Assembly (NCBI RefSeq): GCF_002797355.1
Contig: NZ_KZ454939.1
Location: forward strand, 1,087,828-1,151,827
Direction of reading: 5' to 3'
Origin: Bacillus xiapuensis
GTDB lineage: Bacteria > Bacillota > Bacilli > Bacillales > Domibacillaceae
Length of the DNA stretch: 64,000 nt
Positions within the stretch are counted from its first letter, which is position 1. The number at the start of each line of letters is the position of its first letter. Of this stretch, positions 30,851-41,478 are shown piece after piece. Position numbers and translations under genes: made by a program. Below the pieces are notes generated by a model. The model saw only the letters and a list, made by a program, of their open reading frames with translations, searched no databases and was not told where the DNA came from.

Positions 30851-31836
30851 AAATAGCGGTAGATGCCATGGGCGGCGATCATGCACCGAAAGAAATCATT
30901 TTAGGAACTAATCAGGCGTTAGCGGAAATCCCCGAGTTAGAAGTGCTGATTTTTGGAGATCAAGAGCAAATTAACCAATATTTAACCCCCAACAGCCGGG
31001 TGGAAATTATTCATTCCGATGAGGTTATTTTAGGAACAGATGAACCGGTGCGGGCTGTGCGGCGAAAAAAACAAGCGTCCATGGTAATGATGGCGCAAGC
31101 GGTGGCTGACGGCAAAGCTGAGGCTTGTGTTTCTGCAGGAAACACAGGTGCATTGATGGCAGCAGGGTTATTTATCGTTGGCCGGATCGACGGTATTCAG
31201 CGGCCGGCTTTAGCGCCTACATTGCCGACAGTTGACGGAAAAGGGTTTGTGATGCTGGATCTTGGAGCAAACGCCGACGCCAAGCCGGAGCATTTAGTGC
31301 AGTATGCGCTCATGGGCTCGATTTACGCGGAAAAAGTAAGAGGTATTTCTTCCCCGAAAGTAGGTCTGTTAAATATCGGAACAGAGGAGAAGAAAGGAAA
31401 TGAATTGACGAAAGGCGCATTTGAGCTGCTGAGCCAGCAAACCGATTTGCATTTCATTGGAAATGTGGAATCGAGAGAACTGCTCAACGGTGCGGCGGAT
31501 GTCATTGTGACAGATGGATTTACAGGCAATATGGTGCTTAAAACATTAGAAGGCACAGCCCTCTCTATCTTTTCCATGCTGAAGTCCTCGCTGACGTCAT
31601 CATTCAAAGCAAAGATCGGAGCGGGTCTGTTAAAAGACGAGCTGTATAAGCTGAAAAGCAAAATGGATTATACAGAGTACGGCGGAGCCGGGCTGTTCGG
31701 ATTAAAAGCGCCGGTTATTAAAGCGCACGGATCATCGAATGCCCATGCATTTTATAATGCGCTCAAGCAAGCGTACTCAATGGCTCAAGCGAATGTTCCG
31801 GCCATGATTCAAAAAGCGGCTGCGGAAGGAAGGTAA
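30847..31836 (+). CDS. plsX: Phosphate acyltransferase PlsX
   Basis: 329 residues; converts acyl-ACP and phosphate to acyl-phosphate, the first step towards phosphatidic acid in Firmicutes. The start [14 protein letters not shown] is typical of the family, followed by [15 protein letters not shown] and [17 protein letters not shown]. It overlaps fapR and precedes fabD by 13 bases. Confidence 0.96.
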   Translation: MKIAVDAMGGDHAPKEIILGTNQALAEIPELEVLIFGDQEQINQYLTPNSRVEIIHSDEVILGTDEPVRAVRRKKQASMVMMAQAVADGKAEACVSAGNTGALMAAGLFIVGRIDGIQRPALAPTLPTVDGKGFVMLDLGANADAKPEHLVQYALMGSIYAEKVRGISSPKVGLLNIGTEEKKGNELTKGAFELLSQQTDLHFIGNVESRELLNGAADVIVTDGFTGNMVLKTLEGTALSIFSMLKSSLTSSFKAKIGAGLLKDELYKLKSKMDYTEYGGAGLFGLKAPVIKAHGSSNAHAFYNALKQAYSMAQANVPAMIQKAAAEGR

Positions 31837-31849
31837 GGAGGAGAACACG

Positions 31850-32797
31850 ATGGGGAAAATAGCATTTGTATTTCCGGGACAAGGATCCCAAATTGTCGGT
31901 ATGGGCCGGTCTCTTGCCGATGAACATCAAGACATTCGTGAATTGTTTGAACGAGCGGATCAGAAGCTGGGCTTTTCTTTAAGCGATATTATGTGGAAAG
32001 GGCCGCAGGAAGAGCTCACGTTCACGATGAATGCGCAGCCTGCTTTGTTAACAGCCAGCATAGCCGTGCTGACAAGATTTACTCGAGAAGGCATCACGCC
32101 TGACTATATGGCCGGACACAGCTTAGGGGAATATACGGCGTTAACAGCAGCCAATGCCTTATCATTTGAAGAGGCGGTCTACGCTGTCCACAAGCGGGGC
32201 CAATTTATGGAACAGGCCGTGCCAGCGGGAGAGGGGACGATGGCAGCCGTTTTAGGTATGGAGCGGGATGCGCTTCAGCACATCGTTGATCACGTAGCTG
32301 CTAACGGCGATATTGTCGGGCTTGCCAATTTAAACTGCCCTGGCCAAATTGTTATTTCCGGCACAGCGGCAGGGGTGGACAAGGTCTCAGCGCTAGCGAA
32401 GGAACAGGGCGCTAAGCGCGTTATTCCGCTTAATGTCAGCGGTCCTTTCCATTCGATTTTAATGAAGCCTGCAACAGCACAACTTGAAGAAGTATTGAAT
32501 GAAATCACGATTTCTGACTGTGATGTACCGGTGATGGCGAATGTGGATGCTAAAGCGGTGCAGAAAGCAAGTGACATTCAGCAGAAGCTGCTTCAGCAAC
32601 TCTATTCTCCGGTACTTTGGCAAGACAGTGTAGAAGCGTTAATTGCTGCGGGTGTAGATACCTTTATTGAAATAGGTCCGGGAAAAGTGCTGTCCGGATT
32701 AATTAAAAAAATCAATCGCCAAGTTCGGGTTATGGCTATTCAAGATGAAGAAACGATCCGAAAGGCAATTGCGGAATTGAAGGAGGTAGCCAAATGA
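31850..32797 (+). CDS. fabD: Malonyl-CoA:ACP transacylase
   Basis: 315 residues; loads malonate onto acyl carrier protein. The acyltransferase motifs FPGQGSQ (residues 8-14) and [10 protein letters not shown], with the nucleophilic serine, and GPFHSILM with the catalytic histidine are present. It starts after AAGGAGGAG and overlaps fabG by four bases. Confidence 0.97.
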   Translation: MGKIAFVFPGQGSQIVGMGRSLADEHQDIRELFERADQKLGFSLSDIMWKGPQEELTFTMNAQPALLTASIAVLTRFTREGITPDYMAGHSLGEYTALTAANALSFEEAVYAVHKRGQFMEQAVPAGEGTMAAVLGMERDALQHIVDHVAANGDIVGLANLNCPGQIVISGTAAGVDKVSALAKEQGAKRVIPLNVSGPFHSILMKPATAQLEEVLNEITISDCDVPVMANVDAKAVQKASDIQQKLLQQLYSPVLWQDSVEALIAAGVDTFIEIGPGKVLSGLIKKINRQVRVMAIQDEETIRKAIAELKEVAK

Positions 32798-33537
32798 AGC
32801 TTGATGGAAAATCAGCAATAGTCACAGGGGCATCCCGCGGAATTGGCCGGGAGATCGCATTGGAGCTTGCCCGTCAAGGAGCGGATGTAGTTGTGAATTA
32901 TGCAGGCAATGAAGCGAAGGCCAATGCGGTGGTGCAAGAAATTCAAGCACTTGGCCGTCAAGCGAAGGCGATTCAGTGTAACGTGGCGGATGGAGAAGCT
33001 GTGCAAAAGATGGTAAAGCAAGCGGTGGACACATTCGGCAAGGTGGATATCTTAGTGAACAATGCCGGCATTACCCGGGATAACTTGCTTATGCGGATGA
33101 AGGAGCAAGAATGGGATGAGGTCATGAACACTAATTTAAAAGGTGTGTTTCTTTGTGCGAAAGCGGTCACTAGACCAATGATGAAGCAAAGAAGCGGCCG
33201 GATTATTAATATTGCGTCGATTGTCGGCGTTTGCGGAAATCCCGGTCAAGCCAATTATGTCGCGGCTAAAGCAGGAGTCATTGGCTTCACGAAAACCGCA
33301 GCCAAAGAGCTGGCGTCGCGCGGCATAACGGTCAATGCCATTGCACCGGGCTTTATTACAACCGACATGACGGAAGACCTTCCGGAAGAGGCAAAGCAAG
33401 GGATGCTCAGCCAAATTCCGCTGGCCCGCTTCGGTGAACCGGCCGATATCGCCAAAGCAACTGTATTTTTGGCATCCGAAGATGCAAAGTATATAACCGG
33501 CCAAACATTGCACGTAGATGGCGGCATGGTTATGTAA
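32794..33537 (+). CDS. fabG: 3-oxoacyl-ACP reductase FabG
   Basis: 247-residue NADPH enzyme for the first reduction of fatty acid elongation. Rossmann motif [12 protein letters not shown], the catalytic Ser in NIASIVG, and Y-x-A-A-K (NYVAAKAG) mark the short-chain dehydrogenase fold. The ending [15 protein letters not shown] is typical. It overlaps fabD. Confidence 0.97.
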   Translation: MKLDGKSAIVTGASRGIGREIALELARQGADVVVNYAGNEAKANAVVQEIQALGRQAKAIQCNVADGEAVQKMVKQAVDTFGKVDILVNNAGITRDNLLMRMKEQEWDEVMNTNLKGVFLCAKAVTRPMMKQRSGRIINIASIVGVCGNPGQANYVAAKAGVIGFTKTAAKELASRGITVNAIAPGFITTDMTEDLPEEAKQGMLSQIPLARFGEPADIAKATVFLASEDAKYITGQTLHVDGGMVM

Positions 33538-33543
33538 GACGAG

Positions 33544-33572
33544 CGGCAAGCAATAGCTGCTGGTGCCGTTTC
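33544..33572 (+). terminator. Imperfect hairpin after fabG
   Basis: CGGCA-AGCA (33544-33552) pairs with TGCT-gg-TGCCG (33558-33568), two bases bulged. The T run is short (TTTC). It could reduce read-through into acpP. Confidence 0.4.
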
Positions 33573-33608
33573 AATTGAAAATTTATTTTATCTTGATGAA
33601 AAATCGTC

Positions 33609-33614
33609 TATAAT
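33609..33614 (+). promoter_or_regulatory. -10 element for acpP
   Basis: A consensus TATAAT 22 bases before the acpP ATG, with no convincing -35. It would give a very short leader, and would let acpP be made in excess over the upstream genes. Confidence 0.45.
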
Positions 33615-33636
33615 GACTTGAGGGGAGGTGAACGTA

Positions 33637-33870
33637 ATGGAAAACGTATTAGAGCGAGTAACGAAAATTATCGTCGATCGTCTTGGAGTGGAAGAGTCTC
33701 AAGTAACGCTGGAAGCTTCTTTTAAAGAAGATCTTGGAGCGGATTCTTTAGATGTGGTAGAGCTTGTCATGGAGTTAGAAGATGAGTTCAATATGGAAAT
33801 CTCTGACGACGATGCGGAAAAGATTGCAACAGTGGGTGACGCTGTGAACTACATAAACAGCAAAAACTAA
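33637..33870 (+). CDS. acpP: Acyl carrier protein
   Basis: 77 residues, acidic. It carries growing fatty acids on a phosphopantetheine arm at S37, in the motif [14 protein letters not shown] 33637 follows AGGGGAGGTG. A GTG three codons earlier is in frame. It ends the lipid operon; a terminator follows. Confidence 0.97.
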   Translation: MENVLERVTKIIVDRLGVEESQVTLEASFKEDLGADSLDVVELVMELEDEFNMEISDDDAEKIATVGDAVNYINSKN

Positions 33871-33886
33871 TCGTTGGGAAGATTGC

Positions 33887-33918
33887 AAGCTCCGTTATGA
33901 ACGGGGCTTTCTTCTTTT
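33887..33918 (+). terminator. Rho-independent terminator after acpP
   Basis: AAGCTCCGTT (33887-33896) pairs with AACGGGGCTT (33900-33909), one T-G pair, loop ATG, then the T-rich TTTCTTCTTTT. Confidence 0.8.
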
Positions 33919-33985
33919 GCGATTTTTTTCATTTTCGTCTAAACTGTCTTTGGATGTAAATTTGTTTGATAGCGGAGGATGTCCT

Positions 33986-34726
33986 ATGAGGAAACCACAT
34001 AAAGATTATTGGAAAGCATCACAGCGAAAAAGTGAGAAGTTTAAACAGTTTCAGCAGAAGCTGGGCATTCAATTTAATGATGAGAAATTATTAAAGCAAG
34101 CATTCACACATTCATCCTATGTGAATGAGCATCGGAAAAAGCCTCATGAAGATAACGAAAGACTGGAATTTTTAGGAGATGCCGTTTTAGAATTAACCGT
34201 CTCGCATTTTTTATTTAAAAAATATCCGCTGTTATCGGAGGGGGATTTAACGAAACTGAGAGCGGCTATCGTTTGTGAGCCATCGCTTGTCACGTTTGCC
34301 AATGAGCTGGAGTTCGGTCAGCTTGTGCTTTTAGGAAAAGGAGAGGAAATGACGGGAGGGCGCATGAGACCCGCTCTTTTAGCAGATGTATTTGAAGCCT
34401 TTGTCGGCGCTTTATTTTTAGATCAAGGCATGGAGCAAGTGCTTCAGTTTTTAGAAAATATCGTCTTTCCAAAAGTGAATTCCGGTGCTTTTTCTCATGT
34501 GATGGATTATAAAAGTCAGCTGCAGGAGCTGGTGCAGCGCAATACAAAGGGGCAGCTTGAGTACAAAATTCTTAAAGAAAAAGGCCCGGCCCACAGCAAA
34601 GAATTCGTTTCGCAAGTAGCGCTGAACGGAGACGTACTCGGCACGGGGGAAGGAAGATCGAAAAAAGAAGCGGAACAATTAGCTGCCCAAATGGCTTTAA
34701 TGGCGCTTCGGCAACAGACAGAATAG
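33986..34726 (+). CDS. rnc: Ribonuclease III
   Basis: 246 residues; cuts double-stranded RNA in rRNA maturation and in mRNA and toxin control. The nuclease signature [13 protein letters not shown] is followed by the second metal site ([16 protein letters not shown]). A double-stranded-RNA-binding domain occupies the C-terminal third ([10 protein letters not shown] ... [17 protein letters not shown]). The frame opens at 33917, but ATG 33986 follows AGCGGAGGAT. Confidence 0.96.
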   Translation: MRKPHKDYWKASQRKSEKFKQFQQKLGIQFNDEKLLKQAFTHSSYVNEHRKKPHEDNERLEFLGDAVLELTVSHFLFKKYPLLSEGDLTKLRAAIVCEPSLVTFANELEFGQLVLLGKGEEMTGGRMRPALLADVFEAFVGALFLDQGMEQVLQFLENIVFPKVNSGAFSHVMDYKSQLQELVQRNTKGQLEYKILKEKGPAHSKEFVSQVALNGDVLGTGEGRSKKEAEQLAAQMALMALRQQTE

Positions 34727-34744
34727 AAGGTAGGGAAAAGAAAC

Positions 34745-37700
34745 ATGTTCCTGAAAAGATTAGAAATCGCCGGCTTTAAATCTTTCGCTGAGCGGGTGTC
34801 CGTGGATTTCGTTGATGGGGTGACAGCTGTTGTAGGACCCAACGGATCAGGCAAGAGCAATATTACAGACGGGATTCGCTGGGTGCTTGGCGAACAATCA
34901 GCAAAGAGCTTGCGGGGCGGAAAGATGGAGGATGTTATTTTTGCTGGAAGCGACAGCCGGAAACCGCTTAATTTTGCAGAAGTGACGTTAACTTTGAACA
35001 ACGAACAGCAAAGGCTGCCAATTGAGTACAATGAAGTTAATGTGACGAGACGGGTATACCGGTCGGGGGATAGCGAATATTTCATTAATAGACAGCCGTG
35101 TCGTTTAAAGGATATCGTAGAATTATTTATGGATTCAGGTCTTGGTAAAGAGGCCTTTTCCATTATTGGACAAGGGAAGGTAGAAGAAATATTAAACAGC
35201 AAGCCAATCGACCGCCGGACGATTTTTGAAGAAGCTGCCGGTGTATTAAAGTACAAAACACGCAAGCGAAAAGCAGAACAGAAGCTAACGGAAACACAAG
35301 AAAACTTAAATCGTGTCCAGGATATATTGCATGAGCTTGAAGGGCAAATAGAACCGCTGAAAATCCAAGCTTCCATCGCTAAGGACTACATGGAAAAGAA
35401 GGAAGAACTGACGGCTTATGACATCGCCTGCATCGTGTATGAAATTGATCAGTTGCACGGACAGTGGCAAGAGCTGAAGCAAAGCTTCGCGGAGCATCAG
35501 CAGGAAGAACTTCAGCTTTCTTCAAGGCTGCAGAAGAAGGAAGCGAAAACGGCTGAACTTCGCGATCAAATGACAGCGATTGATGAATCGGTGAATGATT
35601 TGCAAAATGTCTTGCTGGCGGTGAGCGAGGAATTAGAAAAGCTGGAAGGGCGCAAGCAGGTGCTGAAGGAACGCAAGAGAAATGCCGTTCACAATGAAAG
35701 CCAGTTGGCGGGCTATATGAAAGAATCTGAAGCCCAAATCAAGCAGCTATCTCAGCAGGCCGCGGAATTAAAACAGAAAGTGGAGCATGATCAGACAGAA
35801 GCATCCAAGCTGAAGGAGCTGCTGACGGAAAAGCAGCAAGAGCTGAATCATCTTTCGCAAAACATTGAGGATACGATTGAAACATTAAAAGCGGACTATA
35901 TTGAAAGCTTAAACGAACAAGCTTCTGCTAAAAATGAGCTTTCTCACATTCATCAGCAGACGGAGCTCCTTGCCCGCAAGAAGCAGCGGATTGAAAAGGA
36001 AAATGAAAAGCAGGTGGCGGAGAGAGAGCGGATAGAGGCGAAAAAAGCAGAAATAGAATCCAATCTGACCATTGCTCAGCAGGAATTAGCCTCTTATGTG
36101 GAGACGTTCCGCACAGACCAGCAGACCCTCGAGGCTCTGAAGTCCAAGTATGCCAAACAAGAAAGCAATCTATATCAAGCTTATAAAATTTTGCAGGAAG
36201 CGAAATCGCGCAAAGGAATGCTGGAGGCGTTGGAGGAAGATTATTCAGGCTTTTTTCAAGGCGTCAAAGAAATATTGAAAGCAAGAAACCAAACCCTGTC
36301 CGGCATTGAGGGAGCGGTTGCAGAAGTTATCGATGTGCCGAAAGAATATGAAACCGCTTTGGAAATTGCTCTCGCCAGCAGCATGCAGCATATCATTACA
36401 AAGGATGAAGCATCTGCCCGGCAGGCCATTGCTTATTTGAAAAAGCACCGGTTTGGGCGGGCGACGTTTTTGCCGCTGACGGCGATGAAAGAAAAGAAAT
36501 TCCCGCCGTCTATTCGGCAAAGCCTGCAGAACGATCACCGGTTCGTTGGCATTGCGGCTGAGCTTATCCGCTACAATCCAAAATACAGCTCGGCGATCGC
36601 TCACTTATTAGGACTTGTGGTGATTGCCAAAGACTTAGCCGGCGCTAATGAACTGGCGAAAATGCTCGGTTACCGCTACCGGATTGTGACGCTGGAGGGA
36701 GATGTGGTCAATCCAGGCGGCTCCATGACAGGCGGGGCAGTCAAACAAAAATCTTCTTCATTGTTAAGCCGGAAAAATGAATTGGAAAGCTTAAAGGGAA
36801 AGCTTGTTTCTATGGAAGAGAAAACAGCGGCTGTCGAGCGGGAAGTCAAAAAGCTGAAAGAAATGATAGCGGATAAAGAAGCGGTGCTAGAACAGATGCG
36901 CCATCGCGGAGAGCAGCTGAGAATGAACGAGCAAAATTGGAAGAATGAGCTGTTGGAATGGCAGTTTTCTTTTAAAACGATCAATGATCGTCTGGCGCTA
37001 TATGATGTAGAAATGAAAGAATTTAAAGAGGAAAAAGAACGGCTGGCCAATCGCCGCAGCGCGGTGGAACAACAGCTTGCTGCAAAACGGGAAGAACTGA
37101 CGGACCTTGATGGCCGAATTAAAAGGTTAACAGAGCAAAAGCAAAAAGAAAGTTCATTGAAGGCAGAGATTTTGGATGATATCAGCGAACTCAAGTCGGA
37201 GCTTGCTGTCAAGAATGAACAGTTGTCTGCCGGGAAGTTGCGGCTTTCACAAGTGGAGCAGGAATTGGCCGCTGCCGAAAAGAAATACAGCCAGTGGAAA
37301 GAAGAATTGAATTGGCTGAAATCAGAAATGACCAATAGCGATCAGGGGGAAGAAGAGCTGAAAGCCGCTGTCCGCAAAAAGCAGCAGGATAAAGAACGGA
37401 CGGCAGAGCTGATTTCATTGCGGCGCAAGGAGCGTATGGATAAACAGCAAAAGCTCGAAGATGAAGAACTTGAACTCAAGGAATTGCGTCGCCTACATAA
37501 GGCCATGAATGAAGCGGTGCAAGATGAGGAAGTCAAAATAAACCGTTTGGATGTTGAGCTTGAAAACAGACTGGAGCAATTAAGCAAGGACTATTCGCTA
37601 TCCTATGAAGCCGCAAAAAACAGCTATCCTCTCCCGGAGCCAATTGAAGAAGTGAGAAAGAAAATTAAGCTGATTAAACTGGCGATTGAAGAGCTTGGAA

Positions 37701-38320
37701 ACGTCAACCTCGGTGCCATCGACGAATATGAACGGGTGCATGAGCGCTATACATTTTTACAAGAGCAGCGAGCGGATCTGCAGGAAGCGAAGGATACGCT
37801 GCTTCAAGTCATCCGTGAGATGGATGAAGAGATGGTCAGAAGGTTTAAAGAGACCTTTCAAGCAATCAGCACGCAGTTTCTTCCGGTCTTCCAAGAGCTA
37901 TTCGGAGGAGGGAAAGCAGAGCTGAAGCTAACGGATCCGAATGATCTATTAAACACAGGGGTCGAAATCGTCGCGCAGCCGCCAGGGAAGAAATTGCAGA
38001 GTTTAAGCTTGCTTTCAGGGGGAGAACGAGCCCTGACAGCCATAGCTTTGCTGTTCTCCATCTTAAAGGTGCGCCCGGTTCCTTTCTGCGTGCTAGATGA
38101 AGTGGAAGCAGCGCTTGATGAAGCGAATGTTCAGCGCTTTAGCCAATATTTAAAGAAATTCAGTGCTGACACGCAGTTTATCGTGATTACTCACCGCAAA
38201 GGCACGATGGAAGAAGCGGATGTTCTATATGGCGTGACCATGCAGGAATCCGGCGTATCCAGGCTGGTTTCCGTCAGAATGGAAGAAGCATCAACGTTAA
38301 AGGAGGAAATCGCTAGATGA
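34745..38320 (+). CDS. smc: Chromosome segregation ATPase SMC
   Basis: 1191 residues, close to the 1186 of B. subtilis. N-terminal Walker A GPNGSGKSN at 31-39 (K37). Long coiled coils flank a hinge at roughly residues 505-690, where GYRYRIVTLEGDVVNPGGSMTGG is seen. The signature LSGGERA (S1091-E1094) and Walker B (D1118, E1119 in VLDEVEAALDEAN) close the head. It acts with ScpA and ScpB to compact and separate chromosomes. ATG 34745, 18 bases after rnc; it overlaps ftsY by four bases. Confidence 0.98.
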   Translation: MFLKRLEIAGFKSFAERVSVDFVDGVTAVVGPNGSGKSNITDGIRWVLGEQSAKSLRGGKMEDVIFAGSDSRKPLNFAEVTLTLNNEQQRLPIEYNEVNVTRRVYRSGDSEYFINRQPCRLKDIVELFMDSGLGKEAFSIIGQGKVEEILNSKPIDRRTIFEEAAGVLKYKTRKRKAEQKLTETQENLNRVQDILHELEGQIEPLKIQASIAKDYMEKKEELTAYDIACIVYEIDQLHGQWQELKQSFAEHQQEELQLSSRLQKKEAKTAELRDQMTAIDESVNDLQNVLLAVSEELEKLEGRKQVLKERKRNAVHNESQLAGYMKESEAQIKQLSQQAAELKQKVEHDQTEASKLKELLTEKQQELNHLSQNIEDTIETLKADYIESLNEQASAKNELSHIHQQTELLARKKQRIEKENEKQVAERERIEAKKAEIESNLTIAQQELASYVETFRTDQQTLEALKSKYAKQESNLYQAYKILQEAKSRKGMLEALEEDYSGFFQGVKEILKARNQTLSGIEGAVAEVIDVPKEYETALEIALASSMQHIITKDEASARQAIAYLKKHRFGRATFLPLTAMKEKKFPPSIRQSLQNDHRFVGIAAELIRYNPKYSSAIAHLLGLVVIAKDLAGANELAKMLGYRYRIVTLEGDVVNPGGSMTGGAVKQKSSSLLSRKNELESLKGKLVSMEEKTAAVEREVKKLKEMIADKEAVLEQMRHRGEQLRMNEQNWKNELLEWQFSFKTINDRLALYDVEMKEFKEEKERLANRRSAVEQQLAAKREELTDLDGRIKRLTEQKQKESSLKAEILDDISELKSELAVKNEQLSAGKLRLSQVEQELAAAEKKYSQWKEELNWLKSEMTNSDQGEEELKAAVRKKQQDKERTAELISLRRKERMDKQQKLEDEELELKELRRLHKAMNEAVQDEEVKINRLDVELENRLEQLSKDYSLSYEAAKNSYPLPEPIEEVRKKIKLIKLAIEELGNVNLGAIDEYERVHERYTFLQEQRADLQEAKDTLLQVIREMDEEMVRRFKETFQAISTQFLPVFQELFGGGKAELKLTDPNDLLNTGVEIVAQPPGKKLQSLSLLSGGERALTAIALLFSILKVRPVPFCVLDEVEAALDEANVQRFSQYLKKFSADTQFIVITHRKGTMEEADVLYGVTMQESGVSRLVSVRMEEASTLKEEIAR

Positions 38321-39324
38321 GTTTTTTTAAAAAGCTTAAAGAGAAATTTACATCTACCACCGATCAAGCGACAGAGAAATTTAAATCGGGGTTGACGAAA
38401 ACGAGGGACAGCTTTACTAATAAAGTGAATGATCTGGTAGCCCGCTACCGCAAAATTGATGAAGATTTTTTCGAAGAGCTGGAAGAAATTTTAATTGGTG
38501 CTGATGTCGGCTTTGATACGGTGATGGAGCTTGTTGAGAAGCTTAAATTCGAAGTGAAGCGCCGCAATACCAAAGACCCGGCCGAAGTGCAGGACATCAT
38601 AACGGAAAAGCTGGTTGAAATTTATCAGGGAAGCGATGAAGCGATAAATGAAGTCAATATGCAGGAGGATGGATTGACCGTCATTCTATTCGTGGGTGTA
38701 AACGGCGTCGGTAAAACCACCACCATTGGAAAATTAGCGCATAAATATAAATCAGAAGGCAAAAAAGTACTGATGGCTGCGGGAGATACGTTCCGTGCCG
38801 GGGCGATCGAACAGCTGGAAGTGTGGGGAGAACGGACAGGAGTAGAGGTAATCAAGCAAAAGGAAGGCTCCGATCCTGCGGCTGTTATGTATGACGCGGT
38901 GCGTGCGGCGAAGTCCCGCCAAGCGGATATCTTGCTCTGCGATACAGCTGGGCGTCTTCAAAATAAAGTGAATTTAATGAAAGAGCTGGAGAAAGTGAAG
39001 CGCGTTATTGAACGGGAAGTGCCAAATGCTCCGCATGAAGTGCTGATTGTCCTGGATGCTACGACCGGACAAAATGCGATGATTCAAGCAAAAACCTTCA
39101 AAGAGGCGACGGATGTTTCGGGAATTGTGTTAACTAAGTTGGATGGCACTGCAAAAGGCGGCATAGTACTGGCTATCCGCAAAGAGCTGAATATTCCTGT
39201 CAAGTTTGTCGGTCTTGGAGAAAAAGTGGATGATCTGCAGCCGTTTGATGCTGAGAAATATGTGTATGGCTTATTTTCCGGTATGCTGCAGGAGAAGGAA
39301 ACAGAAAACGAAAACGAAGATTGA
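38317..39324 (+). CDS. ftsY: Signal recognition particle receptor FtsY
   Basis: 335 residues; the SRP receptor GTPase at the membrane. A short charged N-terminal region is followed by the NG domain. G1 GVNGVGKTT is at about 127-135 (K133), then DTAGRLQ, and TKLDGTAKGG. The N-terminal acidic A domain is short, as in other Bacillaceae. It overlaps smc. Confidence 0.96.
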   Translation: MSFFKKLKEKFTSTTDQATEKFKSGLTKTRDSFTNKVNDLVARYRKIDEDFFEELEEILIGADVGFDTVMELVEKLKFEVKRRNTKDPAEVQDIITEKLVEIYQGSDEAINEVNMQEDGLTVILFVGVNGVGKTTTIGKLAHKYKSEGKKVLMAAGDTFRAGAIEQLEVWGERTGVEVIKQKEGSDPAAVMYDAVRAAKSRQADILLCDTAGRLQNKVNLMKELEKVKRVIEREVPNAPHEVLIVLDATTGQNAMIQAKTFKEATDVSGIVLTKLDGTAKGGIVLAIRKELNIPVKFVGLGEKVDDLQPFDAEKYVYGLFSGMLQEKETENENED

Positions 39325-39337
39325 AACCGGCAGTTCC

Positions 39338-39360
39338 AAGCGGGCCGCTTTTCTTTTTTT
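39338..39360 (+). terminator. Short terminator after ftsY
   Basis: AAGCG (39338-39342) pairs with CGCTT (39346-39350) around GGC, followed by TTTTCTTTTTTT. The stem is short (five pairs), but the T run is good. Confidence 0.5.
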
Positions 39361-39376
39361 GTGTAAAGATCTTTTC

Positions 39377-39405
39377 TTGACAACATTCCTGTTTGCGGGT
39401 ACACT
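39377..39405 (+). promoter_or_regulatory. Sigma-A promoter for ylxM-ffh
   Basis: Consensus TTGACA (39377-39382), a 17-base spacer and TACACT (39400-39405). It precedes the ylxM GTG by 45 bases. Confidence 0.75.
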
Positions 39406-39450
39406 AACTGAGTGTAAAGGTTTTTAACTTAACAAAAGGAGGGGCTGCCA

Positions 39451-39765
39451 GTGATTGAAAAGACGACGAGAATGAATTTTCTTTATGACTTTTATCAGTC
39501 GCTGTTAACGGATAAGCAGCGCAGCTACATGTCCCTCTATTATTTGGATGATTTCTCTCTCGGCGAAATTGCGGAAGAGTATAAAGTAAGCCGCCAGGCG
39601 GTTTATGACAATATTAAACGCACGGAATTGATGCTGGAGGAGTATGAAAGCAAATTATTGTTATTAAAAAAATTTCAAGAGCGCACCAAACTGCTGAAGC
39701 AGCTGAGAACACGAGCTCCAAAAAACGTGCTTCCGATCATTGAAGCGCTCGAGAAATTAGATTAG
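39451..39765 (+). CDS. ylxM: YlxM/p13-like DNA-binding protein
   Basis: 104 residues. A sigma-70 region 4-like helix-turn-helix ([23 protein letters not shown], about residues 34-56) is the main feature. In Streptococcus the homologue modulates SRP activity, and the gene lies next to ffh in most Firmicutes. The start is GTG 39451 after AAAGGAGGGG. The SRP role in this organism is inference from location. Confidence 0.92.
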   Translation: MIEKTTRMNFLYDFYQSLLTDKQRSYMSLYYLDDFSLGEIAEEYKVSRQAVYDNIKRTELMLEEYESKLLLLKKFQERTKLLKQLRTRAPKNVLPIIEALEKLD

Positions 39766-39777
39766 GAGGCGGCACAG

Positions 39778-41127
39778 ATGGCATTTGAAGGATTAGCCGA
39801 CCGACTGCAAAATACGATGCAAAAAATTCGCGGCAAAGGGAAAGTAACCGAAGCGGATGTAAAAGAAATGATGCGCGAAGTGCGCCTTGCTCTGCTGGAA
39901 GCGGATGTTAACTTTAAAGTGGTGAAAGACTTTGTTAAAAAAGTAAGCGAACGCGCCGTCGGCCAAGAGGTCATGAAGAGCTTAACGCCGGGCCAGCAGG
40001 TGATCAAAGTCGTTAAGGAAGAACTGACGGAGCTGATGGGCGGAGAACAAAGTCAAATCGCTGCAGCGAAGCGGCCGCCGACTGTCATAATGATGGTGGG
40101 CTTGCAAGGAGCCGGGAAAACAACCACTACCGGAAAGCTGGCAAACTTGCTTCGCAAGCGTTACAACCGCAAGCCGCTGCTCGTTGCCGCTGATATTTAC
40201 CGGCCAGCGGCCATTAAGCAGCTGCAAACCTTAGGCAAGCAATTAAATATGCCGGTTTTTTCTTTAGGCGATCAAGTGAATCCCGTTGAGATTGCTAAGC
40301 AAGCGATCGAACAAGCAAAAGCTGATCATCATGATTACGTATTGATCGATACGGCCGGCCGTCTCCATGTGGATGAAAAATTAATGGGCGAGCTTCAAGA
40401 AATAAAGGAACTGTCCAAACCCGACGAGATTTTTCTTGTCGTGGATTCTATGACCGGTCAAGACGCCGTCAATGTGGCGAAAAGCTTTAATGAGCAGCTG
40501 GGCGTAACCGGGGTTATTTTAACCAAGCTTGATGGCGACACGCGCGGGGGAGCTGCTCTGTCCATCCGCGCGGTGACGGAAAAGCCGATTAAGTTTGCCG
40601 GTATGGGTGAAAAATTAGACGCTTTAGAGCCTTTTCATCCGGAACGAATGGCTTCCCGTATTTTAGGCATGGGCGATGTCCTGACGTTGATTGAGAAGGC
40701 GCAGTCCAATGTCGATGAAGCGAAAGCGAAAGAGCTAGAACAAAAGATGCGGACGATGTCATTCACGTTTGATGATTTCCTTGAGCAGCTCGGTCAAGTT
40801 CGTTCAATGGGACCATTGGATGAAATTATTAAGATGCTTCCGGGCGCGAATAAAATGAAAGGCTTGAATAATATTCAAGTGGATGAAAAACAAATTGGTC
40901 ATATTGAAGCTATTATCCGCTCAATGACCAAGGAAGAAAAGCAGCACCCGGAAATCATCAGCGCCAATCGACGAAAACGAATTGCTAAAGGCAGCGGCAC
41001 GTCCATTCAGGAAGTGAATCGCTTGCTGAAGCAGTTCGAGGAAATGAAAAAAATGATGAAACAAATGTCTGGCATGCAGCAAAAAGGCAAGAAAAAGGGC
41101 ATGCCCTTCAAATTCCCTTTTATGTAA
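39778..41127 (+). CDS. ffh: Signal recognition particle protein Ffh
   Basis: 449 residues; binds signal sequences of nascent membrane and secreted proteins. N domain, then G domain with G1 GLQGAGKTTTT (G108, K114), DTAGRLHVDE and TKLDGDTRGG. The methionine-rich M domain binds SRP RNA and signal peptides (EEMKKMMKQMSGMQQKGKKKG at the end). It starts 13 bases after ylxM and follows AGGAGG. Confidence 0.97.
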   Translation: MAFEGLADRLQNTMQKIRGKGKVTEADVKEMMREVRLALLEADVNFKVVKDFVKKVSERAVGQEVMKSLTPGQQVIKVVKEELTELMGGEQSQIAAAKRPPTVIMMVGLQGAGKTTTTGKLANLLRKRYNRKPLLVAADIYRPAAIKQLQTLGKQLNMPVFSLGDQVNPVEIAKQAIEQAKADHHDYVLIDTAGRLHVDEKLMGELQEIKELSKPDEIFLVVDSMTGQDAVNVAKSFNEQLGVTGVILTKLDGDTRGGAALSIRAVTEKPIKFAGMGEKLDALEPFHPERMASRILGMGDVLTLIEKAQSNVDEAKAKELEQKMRTMSFTFDDFLEQLGQVRSMGPLDEIIKMLPGANKMKGLNNIQVDEKQIGHIEAIIRSMTKEEKQHPEIISANRRKRIAKGSGTSIQEVNRLLKQFEEMKKMMKQMSGMQQKGKKKGMPFKFPFM

Positions 41128-41138
41128 AGAAAAAAACC

Positions 41139-41168
41139 TTTACAAACAATAGTGTTATTTGATATTAT
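41139..41168 (+). promoter_or_regulatory. Promoter for rpsP
   Basis: TTTACA (41139-41144), 18 bases, then TATTAT (41163-41168) with a TG one base upstream, so an extended -10. Leader of about 30 bases. Confidence 0.7.
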
Positions 41169-41205
41169 TCTATCTTGTGTGAAACTATTCGGAGGTGCTT
41201 TAAAA

Positions 41206-41478
41206 ATGGCAGTAAAAATTCGTTTAAAACGCATGGGTGCAAAAAGAAACCCATTCTATCGTATCGTAGTAGCAGATTCTCGTTCTCCTCGCGACGGACG
41301 CCAAATCGAAACAATCGGCACATACAATCCAGTCGTTCAGCCAGCTGAAGTGAAGATTGACGAGGAGCTTGCGCTTAAATGGATGCAAAATGGCGCGAAA
41401 CCATCTGATACAGTGCGCAACCTTTTCTCTAATGCTGGCATCATGGAGAAATTCCATCTTGCGAAACACGGCAAGTAA
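41206..41478 (+). CDS. rpsP: 30S ribosomal protein S16
   Basis: 90 residues. The start [31 protein letters not shown] is fully typical. The frame runs back to 41152, but ATG 41206 after CGGAGGTGC gives the family length. In B. subtilis khpA (ylqC) would follow; here it does not. Confidence 0.97.
   Translation: MAVKIRLKRMGAKRNPFYRIVVADSRSPRDGRQIETIGTYNPVVQPAEVKIDEELALKWMQNGAKPSDTVRNLFSNAGIMEKFHLAKHGK

Noticed and set aside
34516-35376. A 286-residue open frame on the minus strand across rnc and smc
   Set aside because: It lies fully opposite two certain genes, is Ser/Leu-rich like a shadow of acidic coiled-coil coding, and has no ribosome site.
36676-37335. A 219-residue minus-strand frame inside smc
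   Set aside because: Very Ser/Phe-rich, antisense to the coiled coil of SMC; a typical shadow frame.
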